From the NCBI RefSeq assembly GCF_024436435.1, contig NZ_JAFMZP010000014.1, forward strand, positions 19,709-83,708: a DNA stretch of 64,000 nucleotides. The letters run 5' to 3'. This stretch comes from Desertivirga xinjiangensis (lineage in GTDB: Bacteria > Bacteroidota > Bacteroidia > Sphingobacteriales > Sphingobacteriaceae). Below, piece after piece: positions 31,541 to 39,538 of this stretch. Below the pieces are notes generated by a model, which was not told where the DNA came from, made no database searches, and worked only from the letters and a program-made list of their open reading frames with translations. The position numbers and the translations under genes were made by a program. The first letter of the stretch is position 1, and each line of letters opens with the position of its first letter.

Positions 31541-32436
31541 TTTTCCTCCTTGGTTAAAGCTCTTGGATGAGCCTGTCTATAAATTAATTTAAGTTTTTCA
31601 ACGGAATTGTGGGTATACACTTGTGTTGCTGCCAGGCTTGCATGACCCAGCAGTTCTTTTATTGCGTTTAGATCAGCTCCATTATTTAACAAACTTGTAG
31701 CAAAAGAATGTCTTAATACGTGCGGGCTTCTCTTTTGATTTGTCGAGATGTGTGACAGGTACTTCTTTACTATCTTATAAATAAATGCAGGCGTAGCAGC
31801 CCGTCCGGTATCTGTTACGATCAGGGAAGTTATACTTGATTCAAAAGAAATGTCTTTTTTCTCCTTTATATAACGGGTAACTAACTTCATAAGCGAAGCG
31901 TTTACCGGAACAAGCCGCTCTTTATTCCGTTTACCAATAATCCGGAAATATTGCTCGTAGTGATTTATATCTGAATGCTTAATTGCTACTAATTCGGACA
32001 AACGCATGCCAGTGCCAAACAGAATTTCAAGAATCAGCCGGTCACGCAGCCCGGTAAAGTCTTTAGGGAACAGGTGCTCGCTATCCAGTAAGCTGTTCAT
32101 CCTGGATTCTTCGATCACTACCGGAAGCTTTTTGGGGATTTTTGGCGACTGAACCTGTAATACCGGATTGTCTTCTACTAATTGCTCTCTCTGAAGAAAT
32201 TTGTAAAAACTGCGTAGTGTTGATAATTTCCTGGTGATGGTTTTGGGTTGGCTTTTTGCGTCCATGAGTTCAACAAGCCATGACCGCACATCATGATGCC
32301 CCACATCTGAAAACTGCCGGCTGCGTTTCGACAAGAAAGCCTCAAACTGCTGCAAGTCTTTTATGTATGCAGTGACAGTATGAGCTGAGAATCGTTTTTC
32401 GTATCGTAAATAGTTATTAAAACGCTCTAAAAACAT
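31537..32436 (-). CDS. xerC: Tyrosine recombinase XerC-like
   Basis: The protein is 299 residues from the ATG at 32436; a TTG one codon earlier is less likely. The N-terminal SAM-like core-binding domain (FNNYLRYEKRFSAHTVTAY) is followed by the catalytic domain with GTGMRLSELVAIK (first Arg), LRHSFATSLLNNGADL (His-x-x-Arg region) and LLGHASLAATQVYTH (His and Tyr nucleophile). It resolves chromosome dimers with a partner recombinase at dif. It sits between rpsU and hpf, a conserved Bacteroidota arrangement, not in a mobile element. Confidence 0.9.
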   Translation of the reverse strand: MFLERFNNYLRYEKRFSAHTVTAYIKDLQQFEAFLSKRSRQFSDVGHHDVRSWLVELMDAKSQPKTITRKLSTLRSFYKFLQREQLVEDNPVLQVQSPKIPKKLPVVIEESRMNSLLDSEHLFPKDFTGLRDRLILEILFGTGMRLSELVAIKHSDINHYEQYFRIIGKRNKERLVPVNASLMKLVTRYIKEKKDISFESSITSLIVTDTGRAATPAFIYKIVKKYLSHISTNQKRSPHVLRHSFATSLLNNGADLNAIKELLGHASLAATQVYTHNSVEKLKLIYRQAHPRALTKEEK

Positions 32437-32438
32437 CA

Positions 32439-32481
32439 AAACCTATTTGTATATCACTTAAAGCAATATACAAATAGGTTT
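32439..32481 (-). promoter_or_regulatory. 16-bp perfect inverted repeat between rpsU and xerC
   Basis: AAACCTATTTGTATAT (32439-32454) and ATATACAAATAGGTTT (32466-32481) are exact complements with an 11-base loop. On the transcribed strand the hairpin ends 2 bases before the xerC ATG and a T-rich stretch follows, so it can act as an attenuator after rpsU, hide the xerC start, or both. Confidence 0.75.
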
Positions 32482-32509
32482 GATATGAAAAAATGATTTA
32501 TGAAAAAAA

Positions 32510-32701
32510 TTAAACAGTCTCCTGGTTGAGAGTTTGTTTGTAAACAGCCTTCTTAACTACGTTACGGCGAGCTACAGATTTTTTTTCAAAAGCCTGACGG
32601 CTACGTAATTCTCTTAATACACCTGTTTTCTCAAATTTTTTCTTGAAGCGTTTTAGGGCTTTATCTAAAGATTCGCCGTCTTTTACGTTGATAATGATCA
32701 T
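32510..32701 (-). CDS. rpsU: Ribosomal protein bS21
   Basis: This 63-residue basic protein (IINVKDGESLDKALKRFKKK, then RSRQAFEKKSVARRNVVKKA) sits by the 3' end of 16S rRNA. In Flavobacterium bS21 helps sequester the anti-Shine-Dalgarno sequence. Its own start is preceded by an unusually strong AGGAGGT. It is first gene of rpsU-xerC-hpf. Confidence 0.97.
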   Translation of the reverse strand: MIIINVKDGESLDKALKRFKKKFEKTGVLRELRSRQAFEKKSVARRNVVKKAVYKQTLNQETV

Positions 32702-32708
32702 GTGTTAT

Positions 32709-32715
32709 ACCTCCT
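32709..32715 (-). promoter_or_regulatory. Strong Shine-Dalgarno of rpsU
   Basis: The minus strand reads AGGAGGT, 7 bases before the rpsU ATG, a full complement of the anti-Shine-Dalgarno core. Nearly all other genes here lack such a site, so it is likely a regulatory feature (bS21-dependent feedback, as reported for Flavobacterium). Confidence 0.8.
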
Positions 32716-32734
32716 CTCGATTTTTTAAGGACTG

Positions 32735-32763
32735 CAAATTTAAGCAAATTATTGAGAATCAAA
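32735..32763 (-). promoter_or_regulatory. Putative promoter of rpsU
   Basis: The minus strand has TTTG (32760-32763), a 17-base spacer, then TAAATTTG (32735-32742). These match the Bacteroidota -33 TTTG and -7 TAnnTTTG elements and imply a leader of roughly 27 bases. Confidence 0.6.
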
Positions 32764-32816
32764 ACATTGATTTTAAAAATAATTGCGTTAGCAGTAAAAA
32801 CATGTTTCAACCTTAT

Positions 32817-33848
32817 CTACAAAGAGTTACGGTGGGTAATTCTAAACGGAACTTCAACATGCCTCCTTGAGTTATCAAGTATCATTTTAGCTGCAATAGT
32901 GCCCATTTCATAAAAGTCAGTCGAAATAGTCGTAATTCCGTTCAGGATAATCTTCTTCAAAGGGGTTTCATTATATGAGATCACTCCTACCTCCTTGCCA
33001 ACAACCAGCTTGGATGACATAATTTTTTCGATAAGGATAACAAGATCATTTTCCATCAAATTTATGTACACCTCTCCGGCGGCGATCAATTCACTATCAA
33101 TATCGGTTATCACTTTATGATTAAACGCATATTGCTGGCAAAAGCGAAGGAAACCTTTCTTTATTTCTTTTGGGTAATAACTCTTTTCGGGAAAGATTAA
33201 TTTTATTGTATGGTATTTACTGAGAGCTTCCCTGGCTTGCTCTAAAGCACTGTAAATATCCCTTTCAAAGTTTTCATAAACAGCTGCATATTCGCCTTCC
33301 ACGCCTGGAACTTTCTTATCAAGAAGAACTAGTTTTTCTTTCGGAATGGTATTAATGATCTCATAAGCGTTTTCACCACCTTCAATGAAATGCGGAATTA
33401 CAACATAATGAGAATATCCATCCATTTTATTCCCCAGCAACTTCTTAAACAGTTTAACGTCATTATTGTAGATATAAAAATCTACTCCAACCTGCTCGCC
33501 CAGGGCAGATACAAAAGCGTCGTAAACCAGCTTTTTGTGAGAACTGAGTTTATTGAACAACAAGCAAATGCGCAGGGTTTGTCTGAAGTCTGTAGCCGTG
33601 ATATAATAACCTTTGCCCGGGATAGAGCCCAGGACACCTAACTTTTTCAGGTATTTATATCCTTTCTCAGCTGTATCACGGGATATTTCTAACTCATAGC
33701 TTAACTCATTGATAGATGGAAGCATATCATTCTTGTTGATCTTACCTCCTTCTATAGCTGCTAATATCGAATTGGTAAGCTGCAGATATTTTGGAGTAGC
33801 AGAGTATTCGTCAATATGTATATGCTCAAAAATCTTAGAAGGTTTCAT
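32817..33848 (-). CDS. GntR-type regulator with sugar-binding-like domain
   Basis: This 343-residue protein has an N-terminal GntR winged helix-turn-helix (LPSINELSYELEISRDTAEK and KYLKKLGVLGSIPGKGYYI, about 40-85). A LacI/periplasmic-binding-like effector domain follows (about 90-343; LLFNKLSSHKKLVYDAFVSA, VGVISYNETPLKKIILNGIT). Such regulators control sugar genes (fucose, rhamnose, arabinose) in Bacteroidota. No sugar operon is adjacent. The rhamnose operon 22 kb away is a conceivable but unproved target. Confidence 0.87.
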   Translation of the reverse strand: MKPSKIFEHIHIDEYSATPKYLQLTNSILAAIEGGKINKNDMLPSINELSYELEISRDTAEKGYKYLKKLGVLGSIPGKGYYITATDFRQTLRICLLFNKLSSHKKLVYDAFVSALGEQVGVDFYIYNNDVKLFKKLLGNKMDGYSHYVVIPHFIEGGENAYEIINTIPKEKLVLLDKKVPGVEGEYAAVYENFERDIYSALEQAREALSKYHTIKLIFPEKSYYPKEIKKGFLRFCQQYAFNHKVITDIDSELIAAGEVYINLMENDLVILIEKIMSSKLVVGKEVGVISYNETPLKKIILNGITTISTDFYEMGTIAAKMILDNSRRHVEVPFRITHRNSL

Positions 33849-34244
33849 TGATGTCTTCAGAATTGGTTTCTAAGATATAAAGTTTTAGGCAGAAATGGCT
33901 TCATTAATGTTTCAGGTCTTCTCTGGACATCCTCATTATTGCGAATGTTTCCCGGGGAACAATGAAAAAGCGCGCCCTGAAAGCCCATAAGAAATAGGCA
34001 CCGAACTAACTGAACCACTGGTACGATGATGAAATTAGGGGAACCGTATTGAAAAATTGGGGCGCGATTTACCCTTCCCATTTCACAACAGCACCTTAAA
34101 ATACAAGACTAGAACGAAATAAATATAAAAAGTATCAGATTCATGGCTTCATCTTTCCAATTCCCTCGAATTCAGTAAATAATGGTATTGATTTTGTCTC
34201 GTTCGATTAACCATTATAATCAAGATTATTTTTTTGGCGGTATT
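33849..34244. other. Intergenic region, 396 bases, no gene supported
   Basis: This gap separates the divergent GntR and histidine kinase genes and must contain both promoters. A 74-codon minus-strand frame (33857-34081) shows no recognisable motif or supporting start context and was not called. I see no tRNA, clear terminator or long repeat. Confidence 0.5.
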
Positions 34245-35375
34245 ATGGATGTAAAGGAACAAAAGCTTAGTCTTACAATTTCTGACGGCTTGCTTAAGAA
34301 CTTAGAGGGGATGTTCTATAAACTAAGCTCCCCCCCGCAGCTCGCTATGATTTATGTCAGCAAGGTATGTGAAAGGATGACCGGCTATTCTCAGGAAGAA
34401 TTGCTGACAATTGACTTTTTAGATATTATTTATCCAGACGACAGAGGCCGCATCCTTTTGCAATTTGAACGTGCACTAGGTGGTGAGCGTATCAACAGTC
34501 TTGAGTATAGGATCATCTGCAAAGATGGAAAATTAAAATGGGTAAAGGACATTTCCCGTATTTCATATAAAGAGCAAGAAACTGGCGACATAGAAGGATA
34601 TATTATCGACATTACAACTGAGAAAAACGAAAAAACAACCATAAAATCCCTGAAGCAACAACATGACGGACTGCTAACCGAACTGACTCATAAATACAAC
34701 GAGCTGATGCAGTTTAACTACATTGTATCTCATAACCTCCGTTCACCTATAGCAAATATTATTGGACTTACAGAGATCATCAAATTTCACTATGCTGATG
34801 AAGCATCGGAAACAGGTGAACTTATAAATTTTATTGCCGATTCAGCGCAGTCTATCGATACCGTTATTCAGGATCTCAACCTGGTTCTATCGTCCCGAAA
34901 ACCTATGAATGAGAAGTTTGAAATGATCAGGCTAAATGAAATTATCAGCTCGGTAAAAAGCAATCTTAAAAAACAGATAAAAGAAAGCAGGGCAACGTTC
35001 AATATTGATATTCCAAAAGAATTAGATCACGTAAGATCCATAAAAAGTTACCTTCAGAGTATCTTCTATAACCTGATCAGCAACGCTATAAAGTATAGAA
35101 AAGAACGAATGGATCCCGCAATTTCTATCAAAGCAGACAAACAGGATACTTATCTCAAAGTGCAGGTTTCGGACAAAGGCCTGGGAATGGACTTGAATAG
35201 CATCGGGGATAAGCTCTTTGGCTTGTATAAAAAATTTAACTTTGATAAAGAAGGCCGGGGCCTTGGACTACACATGACCAAAACCCAAATTGAGTCAATG
35301 GGAGGCCGTATAGAAGTCATCAGTGAGCCCGATGAAGGCTCTACGTTTACATTTTTTCTGCCCTTACTGTCTTAA
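34245..35375 (+). CDS. PAS-domain sensor histidine kinase
   Basis: The protein is 376 residues from the ATG at 34245; an ATG at 34182 would add 21 residues of poor quality. A PAS domain (about 15-125, with the PAC part EYRIICKDGKLKWVKDISR) is followed by a short coiled linker. A HisKA domain (FNYIVSHNLRSPIANIIGLT, His163) and an HATPase_c domain (YNLISNAIKYRKER, DKGLGMD, GRGLGLHMTKTQIES) follow. There is no transmembrane helix, so it is a cytosolic sensor. No response regulator is adjacent (orphan). Its stop is 1 base from the convergent LtaS-like gene. Confidence 0.92.
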   Translation: MDVKEQKLSLTISDGLLKNLEGMFYKLSSPPQLAMIYVSKVCERMTGYSQEELLTIDFLDIIYPDDRGRILLQFERALGGERINSLEYRIICKDGKLKWVKDISRISYKEQETGDIEGYIIDITTEKNEKTTIKSLKQQHDGLLTELTHKYNELMQFNYIVSHNLRSPIANIIGLTEIIKFHYADEASETGELINFIADSAQSIDTVIQDLNLVLSSRKPMNEKFEMIRLNEIISSVKSNLKKQIKESRATFNIDIPKELDHVRSIKSYLQSIFYNLISNAIKYRKERMDPAISIKADKQDTYLKVQVSDKGLGMDLNSIGDKLFGLYKKFNFDKEGRGLGLHMTKTQIESMGGRIEVISEPDEGSTFTFFLPLLS

Positions 35376-35376
35376 C

Positions 35377-37239
35377 TTAATAATCCAGGTACTGTTGGTA
35401 GACACTTTGCATATACGCTTTACCGTTCTTCAACAGATCTTCTTCCTCTTTAGAGGGCAAGTCCTGAGATCTGTAAATGATTTCTTTACCTACATTATCA
35501 AATGACAACACCTGCTGACTGCTGTTTACAAACCCGAAACCGTTATCCCAGCTAAAAAAAGCATGGCCCGGAACGGCTGGATTTAAGAGGTCTTTACTCC
35601 AGTGGAAATTGGAATGTGGAATATTTAATTGATTGAAGATTGTAGAGGCTATGTCAGTCTGACTTCCCACCTTGTTTGCCTTCATTCCTCTGAACTCTGG
35701 TTTGATCACTTCACCAAAAAACAATAGAGGAATACGGTATCTGCGGGGGTCATAGATTTCATATTTATTTAAAGGCAAGCGGTGTCCATGGTCGGCCACA
35801 ATCACAAAGAGAGTATTTTTATACCAGCTTCGTTTTCTGGCCTTGTCTATAAAACTTCCAAGACACGAATCAGTATAAAAGGCCGTACTTCTAAATTTGT
35901 TTTCTACTTCATCACCCTTAAATCGCGGCTGCACCGGCAATTCAAAAGGCTCGTGGTTTGTAAGGGTGAGGATCACTGAACAAAAAGGGGACTTCGAACT
36001 AAGTTCCTTGTCCAGTAACCTATCGTACACAACATCATCGTACGCGCCCCATTTCGAGTTCATGTCCTTCTTATCAAAATTCGTTTTGTCCACAAGGTCC
36101 AGACAGCCATTATTCAAAAGGTATGACTTAATGTTAGCAAACTCACTTTCTCCTCCATAATAAAAGGATGTGTGATAGCCATAGTTCAGCAGTGTCTCAT
36201 AAACAGAAGGCAACTGAGCATTTTTAGAGTTTTCTTTGATGATGCTGCGAGTGGCCTGTGTCGGAAAACCGCTTAAAACTGATACGATGCCTCTATCGGT
36301 CCTGTCGCCTGAGGAATAAATATTATTGAAGTATATACCCTTTCTACCCAGTTCATCTATGACCGGAGCTGTGTTCTTTTCGCCACCCAAACCCGCCACT
36401 AAATCAGCAGTAAAACTCTCTAATATGATAAAGACCAGGTTAGGCTGGTTAGACGACAGGATCTTGATGGTATTCGGCTCTTCTTTGGGATATAAGTTGC
36501 TAACTGTACGCCTTGCCTCCTCTATTTTAGTATATTCAAACGGGTTCTTATTGTTTGAAATATTTTTGAAAGAGCGCATTAAAGCCCACTCAGTATTAAC
36601 CGCCGCGTGATTTAAAACCGGAACAGAAGAATAGTATGCCATACTCTCATTCGCTGGCGCGAGTTGCCAGCCGCCCCGGATGGCTAGAAAGTTCAAGCCG
36701 AGGAGCAGCGGGGTCATCACTACTTTTAGTGCAATGGGGACGTTCTTAACAATGTGAAACTTCATTATCCTTCCGGAAAGGTAAAAGCCTGGAATAATTA
36801 AGATTGCAAGTACAAAAAGAGAAAGAAAAATCGGAGAAGATGCACTGCTCGCTATAGCTTCACCGGGAGTGCTAAATAGAAATTCAAAAGCCCTGTAATT
36901 GACCTTTGTGCCCCATTCGCGGTAAATATTAAAATTTATCACTGTAATAAGGGCACATATTACGATAAGGGCTTTAATGTATATCCGGAAAATCCTATTT
37001 GATGGTCTTAATCCGGGAATATTCATAATGGCAAGAAAAGCCAGTAATGGCAGAATTGAAGCATAACCTAATGCCGACATATCAATTCTTATCCCATGCC
37101 AAAAACTTTTGAGGATCTCCGCAAACGATATCCGCTGAAGTTTATTTCTAAAAATCAGCAAAAAGATCACTCTTTCGGCGAAGAAAAAGACCATCCAGAA
37201 AATAAAATACCTGATGATGGCAAGCAGGTTTTTAAGCAT
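35377..37239 (-). CDS. LtaS-like sulfatase-family membrane enzyme
   Basis: This 620-residue protein has five N-terminal transmembrane helices (about 5-30, 45-70, 83-103, 125-150, 163-185). An extracytoplasmic alkaline-phosphatase/sulfatase-fold domain follows. The catalytic Thr lies in SSGDRTDRGIVSVLSGFP, with the metal motifs LVFIILESFTADL and VIVADHGHRLPL. LtaS relatives transfer phosphoglycerol or phosphoethanolamine to envelope glycans or lipids. Bacteroidota make no lipoteichoic acid, so the substrate is probably another envelope lipid or glycan. Confidence 0.86.
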   Translation of the reverse strand: MLKNLLAIIRYFIFWMVFFFAERVIFLLIFRNKLQRISFAEILKSFWHGIRIDMSALGYASILPLLAFLAIMNIPGLRPSNRIFRIYIKALIVICALITVINFNIYREWGTKVNYRAFEFLFSTPGEAIASSASSPIFLSLFVLAILIIPGFYLSGRIMKFHIVKNVPIALKVVMTPLLLGLNFLAIRGGWQLAPANESMAYYSSVPVLNHAAVNTEWALMRSFKNISNNKNPFEYTKIEEARRTVSNLYPKEEPNTIKILSSNQPNLVFIILESFTADLVAGLGGEKNTAPVIDELGRKGIYFNNIYSSGDRTDRGIVSVLSGFPTQATRSIIKENSKNAQLPSVYETLLNYGYHTSFYYGGESEFANIKSYLLNNGCLDLVDKTNFDKKDMNSKWGAYDDVVYDRLLDKELSSKSPFCSVILTLTNHEPFELPVQPRFKGDEVENKFRSTAFYTDSCLGSFIDKARKRSWYKNTLFVIVADHGHRLPLNKYEIYDPRRYRIPLLFFGEVIKPEFRGMKANKVGSQTDIASTIFNQLNIPHSNFHWSKDLLNPAVPGHAFFSWDNGFGFVNSSQQVLSFDNVGKEIIYRSQDLPSKEEEDLLKNGKAYMQSVYQQYLDY

Positions 37240-37473
37240 TGAATCAATATTAATTTTATGCGAATGTAATACATTCTGCTTTGATTCAAAGCCTCCGCAA
37301 GAGTAGCCCAGCTAAGGGTATACAGAAGTCCGTTGCAAATCAGGCTGGACCATGAACGTTAAAAAGCACCAATTTTATTGTGTTATTTTACCCACTTAGC
37401 CGGGCAGCATGCATGAAAAACAAGCACACAATGCACATATCGTCAGCAGTTTACAATTCACATTCAAGATTAA

Positions 37474-37773
37474 AAACTAGGGATCGCGCACAGTATTGAG
37501 ACCTATCAAAACGGAGTACTAGTAGGAGGCATTATAGGGTATGCCATAAATAGTTACTTTGCAGACATCACCTTCTTTAACACAGTTGATAATGCCAGTA
37601 AAGCCGGATACTACTATCTCCTGCCAAAATTAAGGGAAGCTGGCTTTCAATTACATGATTCAGGATTTGGCAATAATTGGTTCAGCCAGTTTGGAGCAGT
37701 TGACATGCCAAGAGAAGAGTTTAAGATGAACTTAACGAAGGCAATAGTGAGCCCCGCTAAATTTACCAATTAA
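37474..37773 (+). pseudogene. Remnant of leucyl/phenylalanyl-tRNA-protein transferase (aat)
   Basis: The 99 codons from 37474 to the stop at 37771-37773 encode a recognisable C-terminal half of Aat: LGIAHSIETYQNG, then LVGGIIGYAI, then DNASKAGYYYLLPKLREAG, then QFGAVDMPREEF. These match E. coli LGHAHSIEVW, ELVGGMYGVA, ENASKTALLV and SLGACEIPRRDY. An in-frame TAA immediately precedes it (37471-37473), no ATG, GTG or TTG start exists in the conserved part, and the N-terminal half is missing. The ESMF and CQ active-site positions are changed to ITFF and SG. It is therefore a decayed copy. Confidence 0.8.
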
Positions 37774-37798
37774 GTTCCTGCCCTTCCTTTTTAATCTG

Positions 37799-38308
37799 CT
37801 ACAAAAGGATCTGGAGAAAGACTTCCAAACTTAGTCGTTGACTAGCGGTTGGGGGAAGTTTCTTTAAACTTAGACATCGGATTACTCCGACATTCCTTTG
37901 AGCATGGATCTTCTGAATAAAACGAAGAAGTGAATAATAATCGCCTTCGAAATTGAGCCGCTGGATAAGGTACTTGTCAGATTTTAGATAAGCGTCTTTA
38001 ACCGGCAGTTCGGTCAATCTTACATTTTCCGCTTCAGCCAAAGCAGCTATTTCTGCAATTGCTCTCCCTCGAAACACCAAAGAATCGATCTTGTACTTGT
38101 TTATTATCCTGTCGAGATTCGTATTTTTTCTATTTAGATATTCAGGCTGGTAACTCAAATCTCCAAGAGTATCAAGTTTTCCCAACAGCTCCCTGTTCAG
38201 CATAAAGGCTTTCCATGTTTTTTTTAGTGCCAGCTGATAAGCAAGAAACATGAACAGCATTATCACGCCTGGTAGTATTAAAATCTTTGCTTTTTTTCTG
38301 TCAAACAT
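37799..38308 (-). CDS. GspM/PilO-like assembly-platform protein
   Basis: This 169-residue protein has one N-terminal transmembrane helix (about 10-27, ILILPGVIMLFMFLAYQLAL). A coiled segment and a small periplasmic ferredoxin-like domain (about 90-165, YLIQRLNFEGDYYSLLRFIQ, then RCLSLKK) follow. This is the layout of GspM/PilO. It starts 4 bases after the GspL-like gene and is the last gene of the secretion operon. Sequence identity to model proteins is low; the call rests on topology and context. Confidence 0.7.
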   Translation of the reverse strand: MFDRKKAKILILPGVIMLFMFLAYQLALKKTWKAFMLNRELLGKLDTLGDLSYQPEYLNRKNTNLDRIINKYKIDSLVFRGRAIAEIAALAEAENVRLTELPVKDAYLKSDKYLIQRLNFEGDYYSLLRFIQKIHAQRNVGVIRCLSLKKLPPTASQRLSLEVFLQILL

Positions 38309-38312
38309 AGTT

Positions 38313-39524
38313 CTAGAAATTGATCAGCAACACGAATTCCCCGGTTTCCGACTCCTGGTTATAAGTGTAGCTCTCTAACTTTACCATTCTTACCCAGGGA
38401 ATCTTTTCCAACTCTGACATCCAGTTGTTCACCGGAACGATTCTTTTTGAGCTTCCCGTAATTTTGATAGTGCGGTCATTAAAAAGCACTTGCTGTAAAT
38501 TTCTGCTTCCGGTAAGATCAAGCGGATTTATTGCAAGTTCATTCCAGCTCACTTCATCCGGAAGATTTAAAGCTAGCTGATCAATCAAAACAGCTTTATT
38601 ATAATGACCATTCCATCCTAGTTCCTGCAGCTGAGCTTCTTTACTTTTTATCAGGCCAGCGAGGGCAGCATGTTCACGCGTACCGAATACCGAACGGTTC
38701 ACACGGTTGCTCAGTTCCCTATTTTCAGCATTGACGCTCCAAAGCACCACCGAATTGATTAGCAGGATCACGAAAAACGCTAACAGCGCTCCTGCAACCG
38801 CAACCTTAGTACGTTTACTCGATATAAGTAATTTAAAATCTTTGTCCAACTGGGGCACATGAGCCTGTACTGTCTCTGCAAAATGGGCAAAGAGTAGCTG
38901 GAAGGCAGAAGAATAAGCCAATAATAACTGCTCCTCTAACACCTCATTTTCTATTTTCAGAGGGAACGGTGCATGCAACGAGCGATCATAACGGTATGAC
39001 TCCCAATCCAGCTCTTCAGTCCTGATTATTAAATGCCCGTCAAATATCAGAGTGTCACCATATACATTTAGCTGAGGAGCGATCATGTGGACCGGAAATG
39101 GCCCAAGACTTAACATCAGAGGGTTTAAACCAAGGTTGCTGCATAGTGTTAGCCACCGGTCGGCCTCGGTTTTACGGATGACTGAGATAAAAGATCTGAG
39201 TCCCGAACGAAAGTTTTGAATATAGAAGTCATTCATATTTGCCCCCGGAAAACTTTGAGCAAACTGCAATGAGGTGAGAACCGAAGTATTTTCTATTTGC
39301 TTATGCAGCACCCCCTTTCCATTCAGGTTCAGAGCAATGTTTGCCTCTTTGGAAAAATAGTCACTGAGATCGTTCAAAGATTTTAAGCCGGAAACCTTCT
39401 TCACAAAGTCCAGCCGGTTCCTATGCCTTTGAATTTTACATGCTGACAGATCAATAGAGTTATCCATATTTATATGCAGGCTTAACCCAAGCCCAGAATA
39501 CACCTGTAGAAATCGTTCAAACAT
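38313..39524 (-). CDS. GspL (PilM/PilN)-like assembly-platform protein
   Basis: This 403-residue protein has a cytoplasmic domain (about 1-240) without obvious ATP-binding motifs and one transmembrane helix (about 243-265, VAVAGALLAFFVILLINSVVLW). A periplasmic part follows with a coiled segment and a PilN-like fold (about 310-403, LALNLPDEVSWNELAINPLD, then WMSELEKIPWVRMVKLESY). The architecture matches GspL, which couples the GspE ATPase to the pseudopilus platform. The next gene is GspM-like, the normal partner order. Confidence 0.75.
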   Translation of the reverse strand: MFERFLQVYSGLGLSLHINMDNSIDLSACKIQRHRNRLDFVKKVSGLKSLNDLSDYFSKEANIALNLNGKGVLHKQIENTSVLTSLQFAQSFPGANMNDFYIQNFRSGLRSFISVIRKTEADRWLTLCSNLGLNPLMLSLGPFPVHMIAPQLNVYGDTLIFDGHLIIRTEELDWESYRYDRSLHAPFPLKIENEVLEEQLLLAYSSAFQLLFAHFAETVQAHVPQLDKDFKLLISSKRTKVAVAGALLAFFVILLINSVVLWSVNAENRELSNRVNRSVFGTREHAALAGLIKSKEAQLQELGWNGHYNKAVLIDQLALNLPDEVSWNELAINPLDLTGSRNLQQVLFNDRTIKITGSSKRIVPVNNWMSELEKIPWVRMVKLESYTYNQESETGEFVLLINF

Positions 39525-39538
39525 ATGCTAACGGACCC

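Noticed and set aside
31537..32436. Integrase of a genomic island ending in the tRNA cluster
   Set aside because: The recombinase fits housekeeping XerC and lies between rpsU and hpf; no att repeats or phage genes surround the tRNAs.
33857..34081. 74-codon minus-strand open frame upstream of the GntR gene
   Set aside because: No recognisable motif, start context or conservation clue; it occupies what should be a divergent promoter region.
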